Assembly: GCF_947072475.1 (NCBI RefSeq)
Contig: NZ_CAMTIA010000008.1
Span: 22,486 to 86,485 of the forward strand
Source of the DNA: an uncultured Deefgea sp.
GTDB lineage: Bacteria > Pseudomonadota > Gammaproteobacteria > Burkholderiales > Chitinibacteraceae
Length of the DNA stretch: 64,000 bases
Direction: 5' to 3'
The notes under the pieces are model-generated. The model ran no database searches. It was not told where the DNA came from and saw only the letters and a list, made by a program, of their open reading frames with translations. Positions 44,913 to 53,879 of this stretch are shown one piece after another. Position 1 is the stretch's first letter. Each line of letters begins with the position of its first letter. A program made the position numbers and the translations under genes.

Positions 44913-45791
44913 ATGTTCAAGTATCTAGAAGATTTTGTCGGTAATACGCCGCTCGTCAAACTCAAACGTATCCCTGGCGATACGACTAACACAATTTTAG
45001 TCAAGCTTGAAGGCAATAATCCAGCCGGCTCGGTGAAAGATCGGCCGGCTTTGTCGATGATTCGCCGCGCGCAAATGCGCGGCGATATTCAAGTCGGTGA
45101 TACTTTGATTGAAGCCACCAGTGGCAATACCGGTATTGCACTGGCCATGGCCGCCGCAGTAATGGGCTATCGCATGGTGTTATTGCTGCCCAAAAATTCC
45201 AGCATTGAACGAATTCAAACCATGAAAGCTTACGGTGCTGAAGTAATTTTAACCGAAGGCATGGAAGCGGCTCGAGATCAGGCATTGCAAATGGCGCAAG
45301 CGGGGCAGGGTTTGATTTTAGATCAGTTTGCCAATGCCGATAATCCACTGGCGCATTTTGAAAGCACAGGCCCAGAAATATGGCGCGATACCGCCGGCAC
45401 GATTACGCATTTTGTCTCTAGCATGGGCACCACTGGCACCATTATGGGAACGCAGCGCTTTTTAAAAGCACAAAATTCGGCGGTGCAAATTATTGGGGTG
45501 CAGCCTTGTGATGGCGCGCAAATTCCGGGTATCCGCAAGTGGACGCCAGAATATGTACCGACGATTTGTCATTTTGATTTGATTGATCGCTTGATGGAAG
45601 TGAATCAAATGGAAGCCGAAGTCATGACGCGGCGCCTGGCGCGTGAAGAAGGTATTTTTGCCGGTATCTCATCGGGCGGCGCTTTGTGCGCAGCACTGGC
45701 TTTATCGCAAGAAGTCGAAAACGCCGTGATTGTGAGTATTGTTTGCGATCGTGGTGATCGATACCTGTCCACTGGGGTGTTTCCTGCGTAA
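44913..45791 (+). CDS. cysM: Cysteine synthase B
   Basis: This PLP enzyme makes cysteine from O-acetylserine with sulfide or thiosulfate. It has 292 residues. The PLP lysine lies in NNPAGSVKDRPALSMI (Lys of VKDR), and the family motif TSGNTGIALAMAAA and the phosphate loop GTTGTIMG are visible. RWTPEY-type residues (RKWTPEYVP) and the short C terminus point to CysM rather than CysK. The ATG at 44913 follows TGGAGTG. It stands alone between the YqjDEK-like genes and the PHP gene. Confidence 0.93.
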   Translation: MFKYLEDFVGNTPLVKLKRIPGDTTNTILVKLEGNNPAGSVKDRPALSMIRRAQMRGDIQVGDTLIEATSGNTGIALAMAAAVMGYRMVLLLPKNSSIERIQTMKAYGAEVILTEGMEAARDQALQMAQAGQGLILDQFANADNPLAHFESTGPEIWRDTAGTITHFVSSMGTTGTIMGTQRFLKAQNSAVQIIGVQPCDGAQIPGIRKWTPEYVPTICHFDLIDRLMEVNQMEAEVMTRRLAREEGIFAGISSGGALCAALALSQEVENAVIVSIVCDRGDRYLSTGVFPA

Positions 45792-45883
45792 GTGAAGCCC
45801 AGACTGTATTCGATCTTTGGTATAAACAGCATCCATGCTTGCCACCACTTTACTTACCGACTGTTTCAAATCAAGAGAAAACA

Positions 45884-46750
45884 ATGACGCCAGTTGATTT
45901 ACATTGCCATTCTAATATTTCAGATGGCTTACTGCCGCCCGATGAAGTGGTGCGTCGTGCGCATTCACGGGGCTGTCAATTATTTGCACTCACCGATCAT
46001 GACGACATCCGTGGTTTGGCGTTGGCGCGGCAAACGGCCGATGAGTTGGGGATGCAGTTTGTTAACGGCGTAGAGATCTCCGTGAGCTGGGGTAAGCACA
46101 CCTTACATGTTGTGGGTTTAGGTTTTGATGCCGATGACCCAACGCTTTTAGCTGGGCTCGCTAGTGTGCGCGCAGGCCGCGCTGAGCGCGCCGAACGCAT
46201 GGCTCAGGGCTTGGAAAAACTCGGCATGACGGGTGTATTGGAAGGCTCGCAAAAGTTTGCCGACAATCCAGAAATGATTAGTCGTACCCATTTTGCCCGT
46301 TTTTTGGTTGAGTCTGGCCGCTGCAAAGACACTAAATCCGTATTTAAAAAGTATTTAGTGCGTGGTAAGCCGGGGTATGTCGAGCATGAATGGGCGCGTT
46401 TACACGATGCGATTGATTGGATTCGGGGTGCGGGCGGCGTTGCGGTGTTGGCGCATCCAGGGCGCTATGATTTAGGTAATGAAACCTTGCGCGTACTCTT
46501 GATCGAGTTTCACCGCATGGGGGGTGAGGCGATTGAAGTGGTTTCTGGTACGCACAGCATTGCCGATGCGGCGCGTTTTGGCCGTTTGGCCAATGATTTT
46601 AATTACCAATGCTCGAGTGGTACCGATTATCACGCTACGGGTGAAGGTTCAAGAGAGCCGGGTTTAAATGCCGATCTGCCTTTTGGCTGCACCCCCGTGT
46701 GGGAGCGCTGGCTAAAACAGCCTTTACAAGAGGTATCTCGCGCTAGCTAA
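45884..46750 (+). CDS. PHP-domain phosphoesterase (YciV/RnaAM-like nucleotide phosphatase)
   Basis: The 288-residue protein is a stand-alone PHP domain. Metal ligands are visible in DLHCHSNISDG, LTDHDDIRG, VNGVEISVSWGKHTLHVVGLGF and AHPGRYD, and in the late TDYHA motif. E. coli YciV/RnaAM removes 3' phosphates from 3',5'-nucleoside bisphosphates and trims RNA 5' ends; assignment to this role is by family. The ATG at 45884 begins the domain. It starts a run YciV-YciO-site-2 protease-ScpA-ScpB that is conserved in many proteobacteria. Confidence 0.88.
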   Translation: MTPVDLHCHSNISDGLLPPDEVVRRAHSRGCQLFALTDHDDIRGLALARQTADELGMQFVNGVEISVSWGKHTLHVVGLGFDADDPTLLAGLASVRAGRAERAERMAQGLEKLGMTGVLEGSQKFADNPEMISRTHFARFLVESGRCKDTKSVFKKYLVRGKPGYVEHEWARLHDAIDWIRGAGGVAVLAHPGRYDLGNETLRVLLIEFHRMGGEAIEVVSGTHSIADAARFGRLANDFNYQCSSGTDYHATGEGSREPGLNADLPFGCTPVWERWLKQPLQEVSRAS

Positions 46751-46779
46751 TGATTGACATAGTGTGTAGCGAGATACCC
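46731..46779 (+). repeat. Inverted repeat at the end of the PHP gene
   Basis: GGTATCTCGC (46732-46741), in the last codons, is complementary to GCGAGATACC (46769-46778) just after the stop. The hairpin lacks a T run, so termination is unlikely to be efficient. Confidence 0.5.
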
Positions 46780-46799
46780 TATTAACAAGTTGGAAACTC

Positions 46800-47423
46800 A
46801 TGTCACAGTTTTTTTCTATTCACGCTGAAAACCCGCAGCCGCGCCTGATTAAACAGGCGGTGGATATTTTACGTAAAGGCGGGATTATTATTTACCCGAC
46901 CGATTCGTGTTATGCCATGGGCTGCGCTTTAGATAATAAAGAGGCGATTGAGCGGATTCGGCGCATTCGTCAGTTGGACGACAAGCATCACTTTACCTTG
47001 GCTTGTCGTGACTTGTCACAATTGGGTAATTACGCCAGAGTGGACAATCAAGCTTTTCGCTTGCTCAAAGCGGCGACGCCAGGTAGTTATACCTTTATCT
47101 TAATGGCGACTAAAGAAGTGCCGCGCCGCGTGTCGCACCCTAAAAAACTCACCATTGGTTTGCGGGTGCCAGATCATCCGGTGGCGCTGGCTTTACTCGA
47201 AGAGCTGGGTGAGCCAATGTTGTCGAGCTCTTTATTGCTACCCAATGAAGAGTACCCAATGACCGATGCGTGGGAAATTCGTGATCGCTTAGAGCATGAA
47301 GTCGATTTGGTGATTGAAGGCGGCTATTGCGGCACGGAACCGACGACGGTGATTGATCTTTCTGGCGATATGCCGACGCTGATTCGGCAAGGTAAGGGCG
47401 ATGTGACGCCGTTTTCACTGTAA
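46800..47423 (+). CDS. L-threonylcarbamoyladenylate synthase family protein (Sua5/YciO)
   Basis: The 207-residue protein belongs to the Sua5/YciO/YrdC superfamily. Substrate-binding residues lie in GGIIIYPTDSCYAMGC and IRQLDDKHHFTLACRDLSQLGNYA, and the KR/SxN-type site in SYTFILMATKEVPRR. It lacks the extra C-terminal Sua5 domain. The closest E. coli match in character is YciO, whose role in t6A synthesis is uncertain; TsaC would be the alternative. It is preceded by the PHP gene and followed 15 bases later by the protease. Confidence 0.88.
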   Translation: MSQFFSIHAENPQPRLIKQAVDILRKGGIIIYPTDSCYAMGCALDNKEAIERIRRIRQLDDKHHFTLACRDLSQLGNYARVDNQAFRLLKAATPGSYTFILMATKEVPRRVSHPKKLTIGLRVPDHPVALALLEELGEPMLSSSLLLPNEEYPMTDAWEIRDRLEHEVDLVIEGGYCGTEPTTVIDLSGDMPTLIRQGKGDVTPFSL

Positions 47424-47438
47424 AGCACAAAGGTTGAT

Positions 47439-48083
47439 ATGGAACTCAATATAATTCAGACCATTGCAGTTTGGGCTTTGCCCGTGCTGTTTGCCATTAC
47501 CGCCCATGAGGCGGCGCACGCGTATGCGGCCAAGCGGCTGGGCGATTCGACCGCTTTTTTGCAAGGTCGAATGACGTTTAATCCACTCAAACACATTGAT
47601 CCGATTGGCACGGTGTTATTGCCTTTATTGTGCGTATTGTTGCCGGGGGGCTTTTTGTTTGGTTACGCCAAGCCCGTTCCGGTTGATTTTCATGCACTAA
47701 ATAATCCCAAGCGGGATATGCGCTGGGTGGCTGCAGCGGGGCCGTTGGCCAATTTAGTGATGGCCTTTATCTGGGCTTTGTTGTTTCGTTTTGCCGCTGG
47801 CAGTTTAGAGGGCAGCTCGTTCCAATTGCCTTTGGCCTTAATGAGCCAAGCGGGGATTCAAATTAACGTGATTTTAATGGTGCTGAATTTATTGCCCATT
47901 CCGCCATTAGATGGTGGACGAATTATGATTTCGATTTTGCCGCCTAATTTGGCAAAAACGTTAATGAAAATTGAACCGTATGGTTTTTTCATCTTAATCG
48001 CTTTATTAGTCACCGGTATTTTGGGCTACATCATGATGCCATTCATGGCGATGGTGATGCGTTTAATCCAGATTGTTTTGTAG
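47439..48083 (+). CDS. Site-2 protease family (M50) membrane metalloprotease
   Basis: The 214-residue membrane protein has five or so transmembrane segments. The zinc-binding motif HEAAH lies in FAITAHEAAHAYAAKRLGD (residues about 23-27), and the third ligand in the NLLPIPPLDGGRI block near residue 150. It belongs to the short YwhC/FtsH-associated group of S2P proteases without PDZ domains. Its substrate is unknown. It is part of the run leading to scpA and scpB. Confidence 0.9.
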   Translation: MELNIIQTIAVWALPVLFAITAHEAAHAYAAKRLGDSTAFLQGRMTFNPLKHIDPIGTVLLPLLCVLLPGGFLFGYAKPVPVDFHALNNPKRDMRWVAAAGPLANLVMAFIWALLFRFAAGSLEGSSFQLPLALMSQAGIQINVILMVLNLLPIPPLDGGRIMISILPPNLAKTLMKIEPYGFFILIALLVTGILGYIMMPFMAMVMRLIQIVL

Positions 48084-48452
48084 GTGCGCGTGATGCGAGG
48101 GATTGTTTTTCCTGTGGTATTGATCGTGATTGGCGCTGGCTGGCTGATGAATTCGCTTAATTTTTTCCCCAGTGTGAGCTGGATTATTATTATCGGATTA
48201 ATGAGTGCCGGGATTGCCGTTTTGGCCATTGATGGCATCAATAAATCAACTGTCGTTTTAGGCCCAATGCTGATTGCCGGTGCAATCACCACGTTTTTAC
48301 GCCAGCAATATCAATTACCATTCTCGATTCAATGGCCAGTATTGCTCATGCTGTGCGGCGTACTCATGCTATTGGCGCGTTCACGATGGATTGCGGCCGC
48401 TCCGCCTAAACCGTGGGGAAAACAGTCGTTACCCCCGCGTCAACCCGAATGA
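48084..48452 (+). CDS. Small membrane protein of unknown function
   Basis: The 122-residue protein has about four hydrophobic segments (VFPVVLIVIGAGWLMNSL, WIIIIGLMSAGIAVLAI, GPMLIAGAITTFL, WPVLLMLCGVLMLLA) and a polar C terminus. The pattern of paired helices with GW/LN motifs resembles LiaF-type/DUF5668 membrane domains, without certainty. It starts with GTG directly after the protease stop; an ATG at 48093 is also possible. It overlaps the scpA start by four bases. Confidence 0.75.
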   Translation: MRVMRGIVFPVVLIVIGAGWLMNSLNFFPSVSWIIIIGLMSAGIAVLAIDGINKSTVVLGPMLIAGAITTFLRQQYQLPFSIQWPVLLMLCGVLMLLARSRWIAAAPPKPWGKQSLPPRQPE

Positions 48453-49270
48453 ATGCGGCCGATTTACCGATCACGCCACGGGTATTGGCGCATGTATTTG
48501 GTGAGCCGGTGCATGCGTTTCCGCACGATTTATATATTCCCCCTGAAGCCTTGCAGGTTTTACTGACGGAATTTGAAGGTCCGCTCGATTTATTGCTGTA
48601 TTTAATTCGTAAACAAAATATCGATATTCTCAATATCCCAATGTCACAAGTGACCACGCAATACATGGCGTATGTTGAGGCGATGGAGGCGTGTCATATT
48701 GAATTGGCGGCCGAGTATTTATTAATGGCCGCAATGCTGATTGAAATTAAATCCCGACTCTTGGTGCCCAAACCCAGTGTTGAAATTGATTTTGATACGG
48801 ATGTTGAAGATCCGCGTGCTGAATTAATGCGGCGATTATTAGAATACGAGCAAATGAAATTAGCCGCGCAAGCCTTGGATGCGCTACCGCAAGCTGAGCG
48901 CGACTTTAGCTGGGTTTGTGTCGCGTTTGAACCGGAGCATATTGAATTATTACCCGATGTCAATCTGGTCGATTTAAAGCTCGCATGGATGGGGTTATTG
49001 GCGCGCAATCGGCAAATTCAGCATCATGTCATCGCCAGCGAACAATTGTCGGTACGCGCGCAAATGGCGCATATTTTGCGAGTCATTGCCAATGGTCGAT
49101 ATTATGAATTGAATGAACTCTTTGATATGCAGCAGGGCGTGCCATTATTGGTGGTGACTTTTATCGCGATCTTAGAATTAGTTAAAGAGCGTTTGATTTC
49201 AGTGACGCAATATGCGGTATTAACGCCGGTTTATGTGCAATTAATTGCGGCAAAGTCGGCCAAAGCATAA
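48449..49270 (+). CDS. scpA: Segregation and condensation protein A
   Basis: ScpA is the kleisin subunit that bridges SMC heads in the bacterial condensin. It has 273 residues from the ATG at 48449. The N-terminal SMC-binding helix region is LTEFEGPLDLLLYLIRKQNIDILNIPMSQVTTQY, and AAEYLLMAAMLIEIKSRLLVP is a family signature. The C-terminal winged helix ends around VVTFIAILELVKERLISVTQ. The ATG overlaps the upstream stop (ATGA); an upstream in-frame GTG at 48413 would lie inside the previous gene. scpB follows after about 180 bases. Confidence 0.93.
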   Translation: MNAADLPITPRVLAHVFGEPVHAFPHDLYIPPEALQVLLTEFEGPLDLLLYLIRKQNIDILNIPMSQVTTQYMAYVEAMEACHIELAAEYLLMAAMLIEIKSRLLVPKPSVEIDFDTDVEDPRAELMRRLLEYEQMKLAAQALDALPQAERDFSWVCVAFEPEHIELLPDVNLVDLKLAWMGLLARNRQIQHHVIASEQLSVRAQMAHILRVIANGRYYELNELFDMQQGVPLLVVTFIAILELVKERLISVTQYAVLTPVYVQLIAAKSAKA

Positions 49271-49448
49271 AACTGCAAAGTAAATCTCAAATCAGCTTTT
49301 GCTGCGTTATTGCATGGTAGTGCGGACTGTCGGTGGCGTTGATATTGAGCTACTCGCATATGACGTTTGAATGCATGCTGCATGCGTCTAGCAATACAAT
49401 AATGGCATCACGGATCGAGCCATTATTGACTATTTAAGTGAGTTTTAA

Positions 49449-49985
49449 ATGGATCAAATTCAAGCAATTAAAATCATTGAAACCGTGCTATTAACGAGCC
49501 AAGAAGCCTTGCGCGTGCCGCAAATTAAAAAAATATTGAATGATGAATTAAGCTCGGCGGTGATTTTGCAATGCCTGCATGAAATGACTTTAGCTTGGCA
49601 AGATCGTGGCATTCAATTGTTAGAACTCGCCAATGGCTGGCGCTTTCGTGCTAAGCCTGAAATGCAAATTTATTTAAGCCGCTTAAATCCAGAAAAGCCA
49701 CCGCGCTATAGCCGTGCAGTGATGGAAACACTGGCGATTATTGCGTATAAGCAACCGATTACGCGCGGTGAAATTGAAGAGATTCGCGGGGTGGTGGTCT
49801 CTAGTCAGATTATTCAAACCTTAAAAGAGCGGGGTTGGTTAGAAGTGATCGGCCATAAAGAAGTGCCGGGGCGGCCCGAATTATTGGCGACCAATGCGGC
49901 ATTTCTTGCTGATTTGGGTTTAAAGCAACTCAGTGAATTGCCTGCGGTTGCTTTTGATGCCGAAATATTACTTCGGCAAGATTAG
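49449..49985 (+). CDS. scpB: Segregation and condensation protein B
   Basis: ScpB dimerises and binds ScpA. It has 178 residues and two winged-helix domains, with the family block RAVMETLAIIAYKQPITRGEIEEIRGV near residues 90-117 and the GRPELLATNAAFL segment near the C terminus. The ATG at 49449 follows GTGAGTTTTAA, a weak site. The 178-base gap after scpA holds no gene; it contains a GCATGCTGCATGC palindromic stretch near 49373-49385. Confidence 0.93.
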   Translation: MDQIQAIKIIETVLLTSQEALRVPQIKKILNDELSSAVILQCLHEMTLAWQDRGIQLLELANGWRFRAKPEMQIYLSRLNPEKPPRYSRAVMETLAIIAYKQPITRGEIEEIRGVVVSSQIIQTLKERGWLEVIGHKEVPGRPELLATNAAFLADLGLKQLSELPAVAFDAEILLRQD

Positions 49986-50179
49986 GGTCGGGTGACGTTG
50001 GGTTTGCCAACCGCGTTTGCGCGGATTTTTTGCTGCCTGGACTAATATGACGGCAATTATTTCATGTTACTGACTAAATCCTGTTGGTAGTCTGATAACT
50101 GCGACTACATTGTGTAGACATTTCAAGTAGAAAAAGCTTATGTTGATCGTCGTGTTCTTTCAAAGATCTTTTGCTGCCG

Positions 50180-52705
50180 ATGTCGAAATCTTACAGAAAA
50201 TATTATGTATTGGCATTGACCTATCTTTTAGCGGGCTTAATCGATTACAGCTTGCTGCCAAAAGGGACTTGGTTTAGCCCATTAAATCTTCAGCTAGGTA
50301 TTGCTGTGGCAGGCTTATTGCTGATGGGTTCTAAGGCGATACTCTCATGCATTCCCGGTGCAATCGCGTATGGACTGGAGCTTGATCCGACATTGTGGGT
50401 TGCCGCTAGCATGGCTCTGCTCAATTTAACGCAAGCTTTATGTGTGTTTAGTTTATTGCCGCTGTTTGTTGCCGATGGCGAATTTAAAATCAACGATAGC
50501 CATCGATTATTATTATCCGGGCCCATTTATAGCAATATCTTATTTGCGAGTATTTTATTTTCATTCGTGCAATTTGTGGCACCGCAGCCGTTGCTCATGC
50601 AAAATTGGCTAATGCTTTGGTTGGCGCAATCCTTGAGTTTATTGATTGTTATTCCGGCTATTTTTGCGGTAATGAATGATAAAGAGTTATTGACGCCAAA
50701 TTGGATTATTGAATTAACCTTGTTAATTTCGGTGGTGGCCGGTGGGAGTATTTTATTGTTTCAAGGGCATAATATGTATGCCTTAGAAGCGGCGTATTTA
50801 ATGTTTCCTTTATTTATTTGGTCGTCGCTTCGCTTGGGACAAATTGCCAATAGTGCCATTGCCTTAGTGATTTTGCTGTCGGTGAGTAGTCAATATATTG
50901 GCGAAACCAACTCAATTGTTCATACCGTCAGATTATTGTTTTTATTGGCGATTGCGCTGCAAACGGCGATCTTTTTAACCGCGTCGCATCGTGAAAATCA
51001 GCGCGCAATCAACGCCGCACGCTTGGCAGGAAAAATCTTTCAGCATGCCAGCGAAGGTATTTTACTCACCGACGCCAACGCTAAAATCATTGCCACCAAC
51101 CCGGCTTTTGAAAAAATCACTGGGTTTCAAACGCGCGATGCGATTGGCAAGACATCACGAATTTTTGGTCGTCAGCAGGGACAGCTCAGCGTATTGCAAG
51201 CGGATCAATTGACCCGTTTGGATCAGATTGGCCACTGGGAAGGTGAGGTACAAGATTGGCGCAAGGGCGGTAATGCGTATCCGGCGTGGTTGTCGATGAG
51301 CGCAGTGCGCGATGAGTGCCATCAAATTACCAATTATGTCGCGGTTTTTTCTGATTACACCGCCCGCAAAGAAACCGAGCAAAAAATGCGCCATCTCGCT
51401 CAGCACGACGCGCTCACGGGCTTACTCAATCGCAGTGGCTTACACGAGGCGCTGGGGCAAATCTTAACGCGGGCCAGTACCAAATGCCGCGCTTTTGCTT
51501 TGTTGTTTATTGATTTGGATCGCTTTAAAACCATTAACGATACTTTGGGCCACGATGTGGGTGATGAGTTGCTCAAGGTGGTCGCGCAGCGCTTGCAAGG
51601 CAATGTCAAGCAGCACGATACGGTGGCGCGTTTGGGCGGGGATGAGTTTACGGTGCTGTTGGAAAACGTCATTCACAACGAGCAAGTTATTCAGGTTGTT
51701 GAACGGATTTTATTGGCGCTGGGCGAAGTGTATCAAGTGGGGGAGCACGAGCTTTTTGTGACCGGTTCGATCGGGATTAGCCTCTATCCGCACGACGCGG
51801 GGCATACGGCGCAATTGATGAAAAACGCCGATATTGCGATGTATCGCGCCAAAGAAATGGGCAAAAATACCTACCAGTTCTATTCGGTGGATATGAATAT
51901 GGCGCATCAAATGTCGCATTTAAATTTAGAAAATGCACTGCGTTTTGCGCTAGAACGCCAGCAATTGCAATTATGGTATCAACCACAGTTTGATTTGAAG
52001 ACGGGGCAATTGGCTGGGTTGGAGTGTTTAATTCGCTGGCAGCACCCGCAATTGGGCTTGATTTCACCGATTGAATTCATTCCTGTTGCCGAAGAAAATG
52101 GTTTGATTGTGCCGATTGGCGATTGGGTACTCAATGAAGCCTGTCGATGCGTACGGCATTGGCGGCAACAAGGGTTTGCCGTGCCCCGTATTGCAGTGAA
52201 CTTGTCGGTGCGGCAATTTAAGCCCGATCTGTTACTCAATCAAGTGACCAAAGCGCTGAAAAATAGCGGCTTACCGGCAGACGTATTGGAGCTAGAAGTG
52301 ACGGAGAGCTTGATTATGACGCGGATTAATGAGGCGGTTGCCATTTTGCAGCAGCTCAAACAATTGGGCGTAAAAGTGGCGATTGATGATTTTGGTACCG
52401 GCTATTCATCGTTATCACAACTTAAAAACCTACCACTGGATACTTTAAAAATCGACCGCTCGTTTATTGAAGGCATTCCTGAGTATGCCGACGATGTGGT
52501 GATTGCGGAAACTATTGTGATTTTGTCCAAAAAACTAGGCTTGAGTGTCGTTGCCGAAGGGGTGGAAACGCAAGCGCAAATGCAGATTTTGCGTGATATG
52601 GGCTGTGCATGTGCCCAAGGGTTTTTCTACAGCAAGCCCTTATCAGCGCCAGATATGGAAAAAATGCTGATCAGTATGACCCAGCAAGTGAGCGAGGTAT
52701 ATTAA
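50180..52705 (+). CDS. MASE1-PAS-GGDEF-EAL cyclic-di-GMP enzyme
   Basis: The 841-residue protein has an N-terminal MASE1-type membrane sensor with about eight helices (1-270), a PAS domain (about 275-395; FQHASEGILLTDANAKIIATNPAFEKITG), a GGDEF domain (405-565) and an EAL domain (585-830). The cyclase signature is intact (RLGGDEF, near residue 485). The phosphodiesterase domain has ECLIRW in place of EALLRW, but keeps VTESLI, DDFGTGYSSL, KIDRSFI and VAEGVET, so hydrolysis is plausible. The net activity cannot be predicted. The ATG at 50180 is preferred over a TTG at 50171. Confidence 0.93.
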   Translation: MSKSYRKYYVLALTYLLAGLIDYSLLPKGTWFSPLNLQLGIAVAGLLLMGSKAILSCIPGAIAYGLELDPTLWVAASMALLNLTQALCVFSLLPLFVADGEFKINDSHRLLLSGPIYSNILFASILFSFVQFVAPQPLLMQNWLMLWLAQSLSLLIVIPAIFAVMNDKELLTPNWIIELTLLISVVAGGSILLFQGHNMYALEAAYLMFPLFIWSSLRLGQIANSAIALVILLSVSSQYIGETNSIVHTVRLLFLLAIALQTAIFLTASHRENQRAINAARLAGKIFQHASEGILLTDANAKIIATNPAFEKITGFQTRDAIGKTSRIFGRQQGQLSVLQADQLTRLDQIGHWEGEVQDWRKGGNAYPAWLSMSAVRDECHQITNYVAVFSDYTARKETEQKMRHLAQHDALTGLLNRSGLHEALGQILTRASTKCRAFALLFIDLDRFKTINDTLGHDVGDELLKVVAQRLQGNVKQHDTVARLGGDEFTVLLENVIHNEQVIQVVERILLALGEVYQVGEHELFVTGSIGISLYPHDAGHTAQLMKNADIAMYRAKEMGKNTYQFYSVDMNMAHQMSHLNLENALRFALERQQLQLWYQPQFDLKTGQLAGLECLIRWQHPQLGLISPIEFIPVAEENGLIVPIGDWVLNEACRCVRHWRQQGFAVPRIAVNLSVRQFKPDLLLNQVTKALKNSGLPADVLELEVTESLIMTRINEAVAILQQLKQLGVKVAIDDFGTGYSSLSQLKNLPLDTLKIDRSFIEGIPEYADDVVIAETIVILSKKLGLSVVAEGVETQAQMQILRDMGCACAQGFFYSKPLSAPDMEKMLISMTQQVSEVY

Positions 52706-52852
52706 TCTAGGGCTTATATAGCTTTGCTTAGAGGGCAATACAGGTGTAGCGCTTGCTTAAAGCGCTACTTGCCAGTTTGCTGTTGGTGCGAGACTGGCTT
52801 GGCTCATGCACGCAGCGAGTAAGAGCCAAGCTAGGGCGCAAAAACGAAAGAC
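52706..52852. repeat. Convergent intergenic hairpins
   Basis: GTAGCGCTTGCTTAAAGCGCTAC (stem GTAGCGCTT/AAGCGCTAC, about 52746-52768) and the wider pair CTTGGCTC / GAGCCAAG (about 52798-52830) lie between the convergent GGDEF/EAL and mltB genes. Neither has a clear T run, but they may act as weak terminators. Confidence 0.45.
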
Positions 52853-53866
52853 TTATTTTTTTGCCGCTGGTTTGGCTGGCTCATCGCCACGCAGATACGC
52901 CGCTTTAATTTCATCGGCAAGCTGTAAGACTGCCGTGGCGTACAAGGTGCTCTTGTTGTAGCGGGTAATGACGTAAAAATTATTAAAGCCTAAAAAGTGC
53001 TGGGTGAAACCCGGCTCTGTTTCTAGCGCGTATAACACCGCCGGTTGCTGGGTGTTGATTTCGGCAATCGGTGCCACGCCTTTGGCGATTAATTCATCGA
53101 CAGTGAAATGAATGTTAAATTTATCGGCCAATAATTGGCTTGGATCTTGATTCATATTGACTGCGGTAAAGGTGTCGCCTTGATCCACCCAACCGTGTTG
53201 ATTTAGATAGTTGGCGACTGAGGCCAGCGCGTCGCCAGGATTATTCCAAATATCGTGGCGGCCATCGCCATCCCAATCTTGCGCGTATTTTCTAAAAGAC
53301 GACGGCATAAATTGCGGCCAGCCCATTGCACCGGCATAACTGCCTTTAAATGAGGCGGCGTCTTGTTTTTCTTCTTGCGCTAATAAGAAAAACTCAGTGA
53401 GCTCTTTTTGAAAGTACGCAGCACGGCGCGGATAATTAAACGCGATGGTGCTTAAAGCATCAACAATCCGAAACGAGCCGGTATAAGTGCCGTAATTGGT
53501 TTCTGCGCCCAAGATCGCCAACATCACTTCGGGCGCTACTTTATATTGCTTGGCAATGGCATCAATTAAATCGGCATGTTTGCGCCAAAACTTGGCACCA
53601 TTATTGATGCGGGTTTTGTTGACAAAATTGGCCTGAAACTCATGCCAAGGTCGGCTGGTTGAAGGGCGATCCAAAATCGTAATGATATTGCTTTTGGTTT
53701 GCGCGTCTTGCAATACCGTCGTCAGGTATTCTTCGCTAAAGCCATGCGTGGCGGCGGTTTGGCGAATGTAGTCTTGCACTGCTGGACGGCTAATTAATTC
53801 ATCGTCCGCAACAGAAGGGGCCGATACCGCGAGCGTTGCCAAAATGGCTAGGGTGATTTTTTTCAT
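52853..53866 (-). CDS. mltB: Lytic murein transglycosylase B
   Basis: MltB cleaves peptidoglycan with formation of 1,6-anhydromuramic ends. The 337-residue protein has a signal peptide (MKKITLAILATLAVSAPSVA) without a lipobox, so it is probably soluble in the periplasm. The catalytic glutamate lies in ILGAETNYGTYTGSF. The family blocks YAGAMGWPQFMPSSFRKYAQDWDGDGRHDIWN and VANYLNQHGW follow. I start at ATG 53866, at the signal peptide; upstream in-frame codons would overlap hrcA. It lies 14 bases after hrcA and is possibly cotranscribed with it. Confidence 0.93.
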   Translation of the reverse strand: MKKITLAILATLAVSAPSVADDELISRPAVQDYIRQTAATHGFSEEYLTTVLQDAQTKSNIITILDRPSTSRPWHEFQANFVNKTRINNGAKFWRKHADLIDAIAKQYKVAPEVMLAILGAETNYGTYTGSFRIVDALSTIAFNYPRRAAYFQKELTEFFLLAQEEKQDAASFKGSYAGAMGWPQFMPSSFRKYAQDWDGDGRHDIWNNPGDALASVANYLNQHGWVDQGDTFTAVNMNQDPSQLLADKFNIHFTVDELIAKGVAPIAEINTQQPAVLYALETEPGFTQHFLGFNNFYVITRYNKSTLYATAVLQLADEIKAAYLRGDEPAKPAAKK

Positions 53867-53879
53867 GAATAAGATCAAT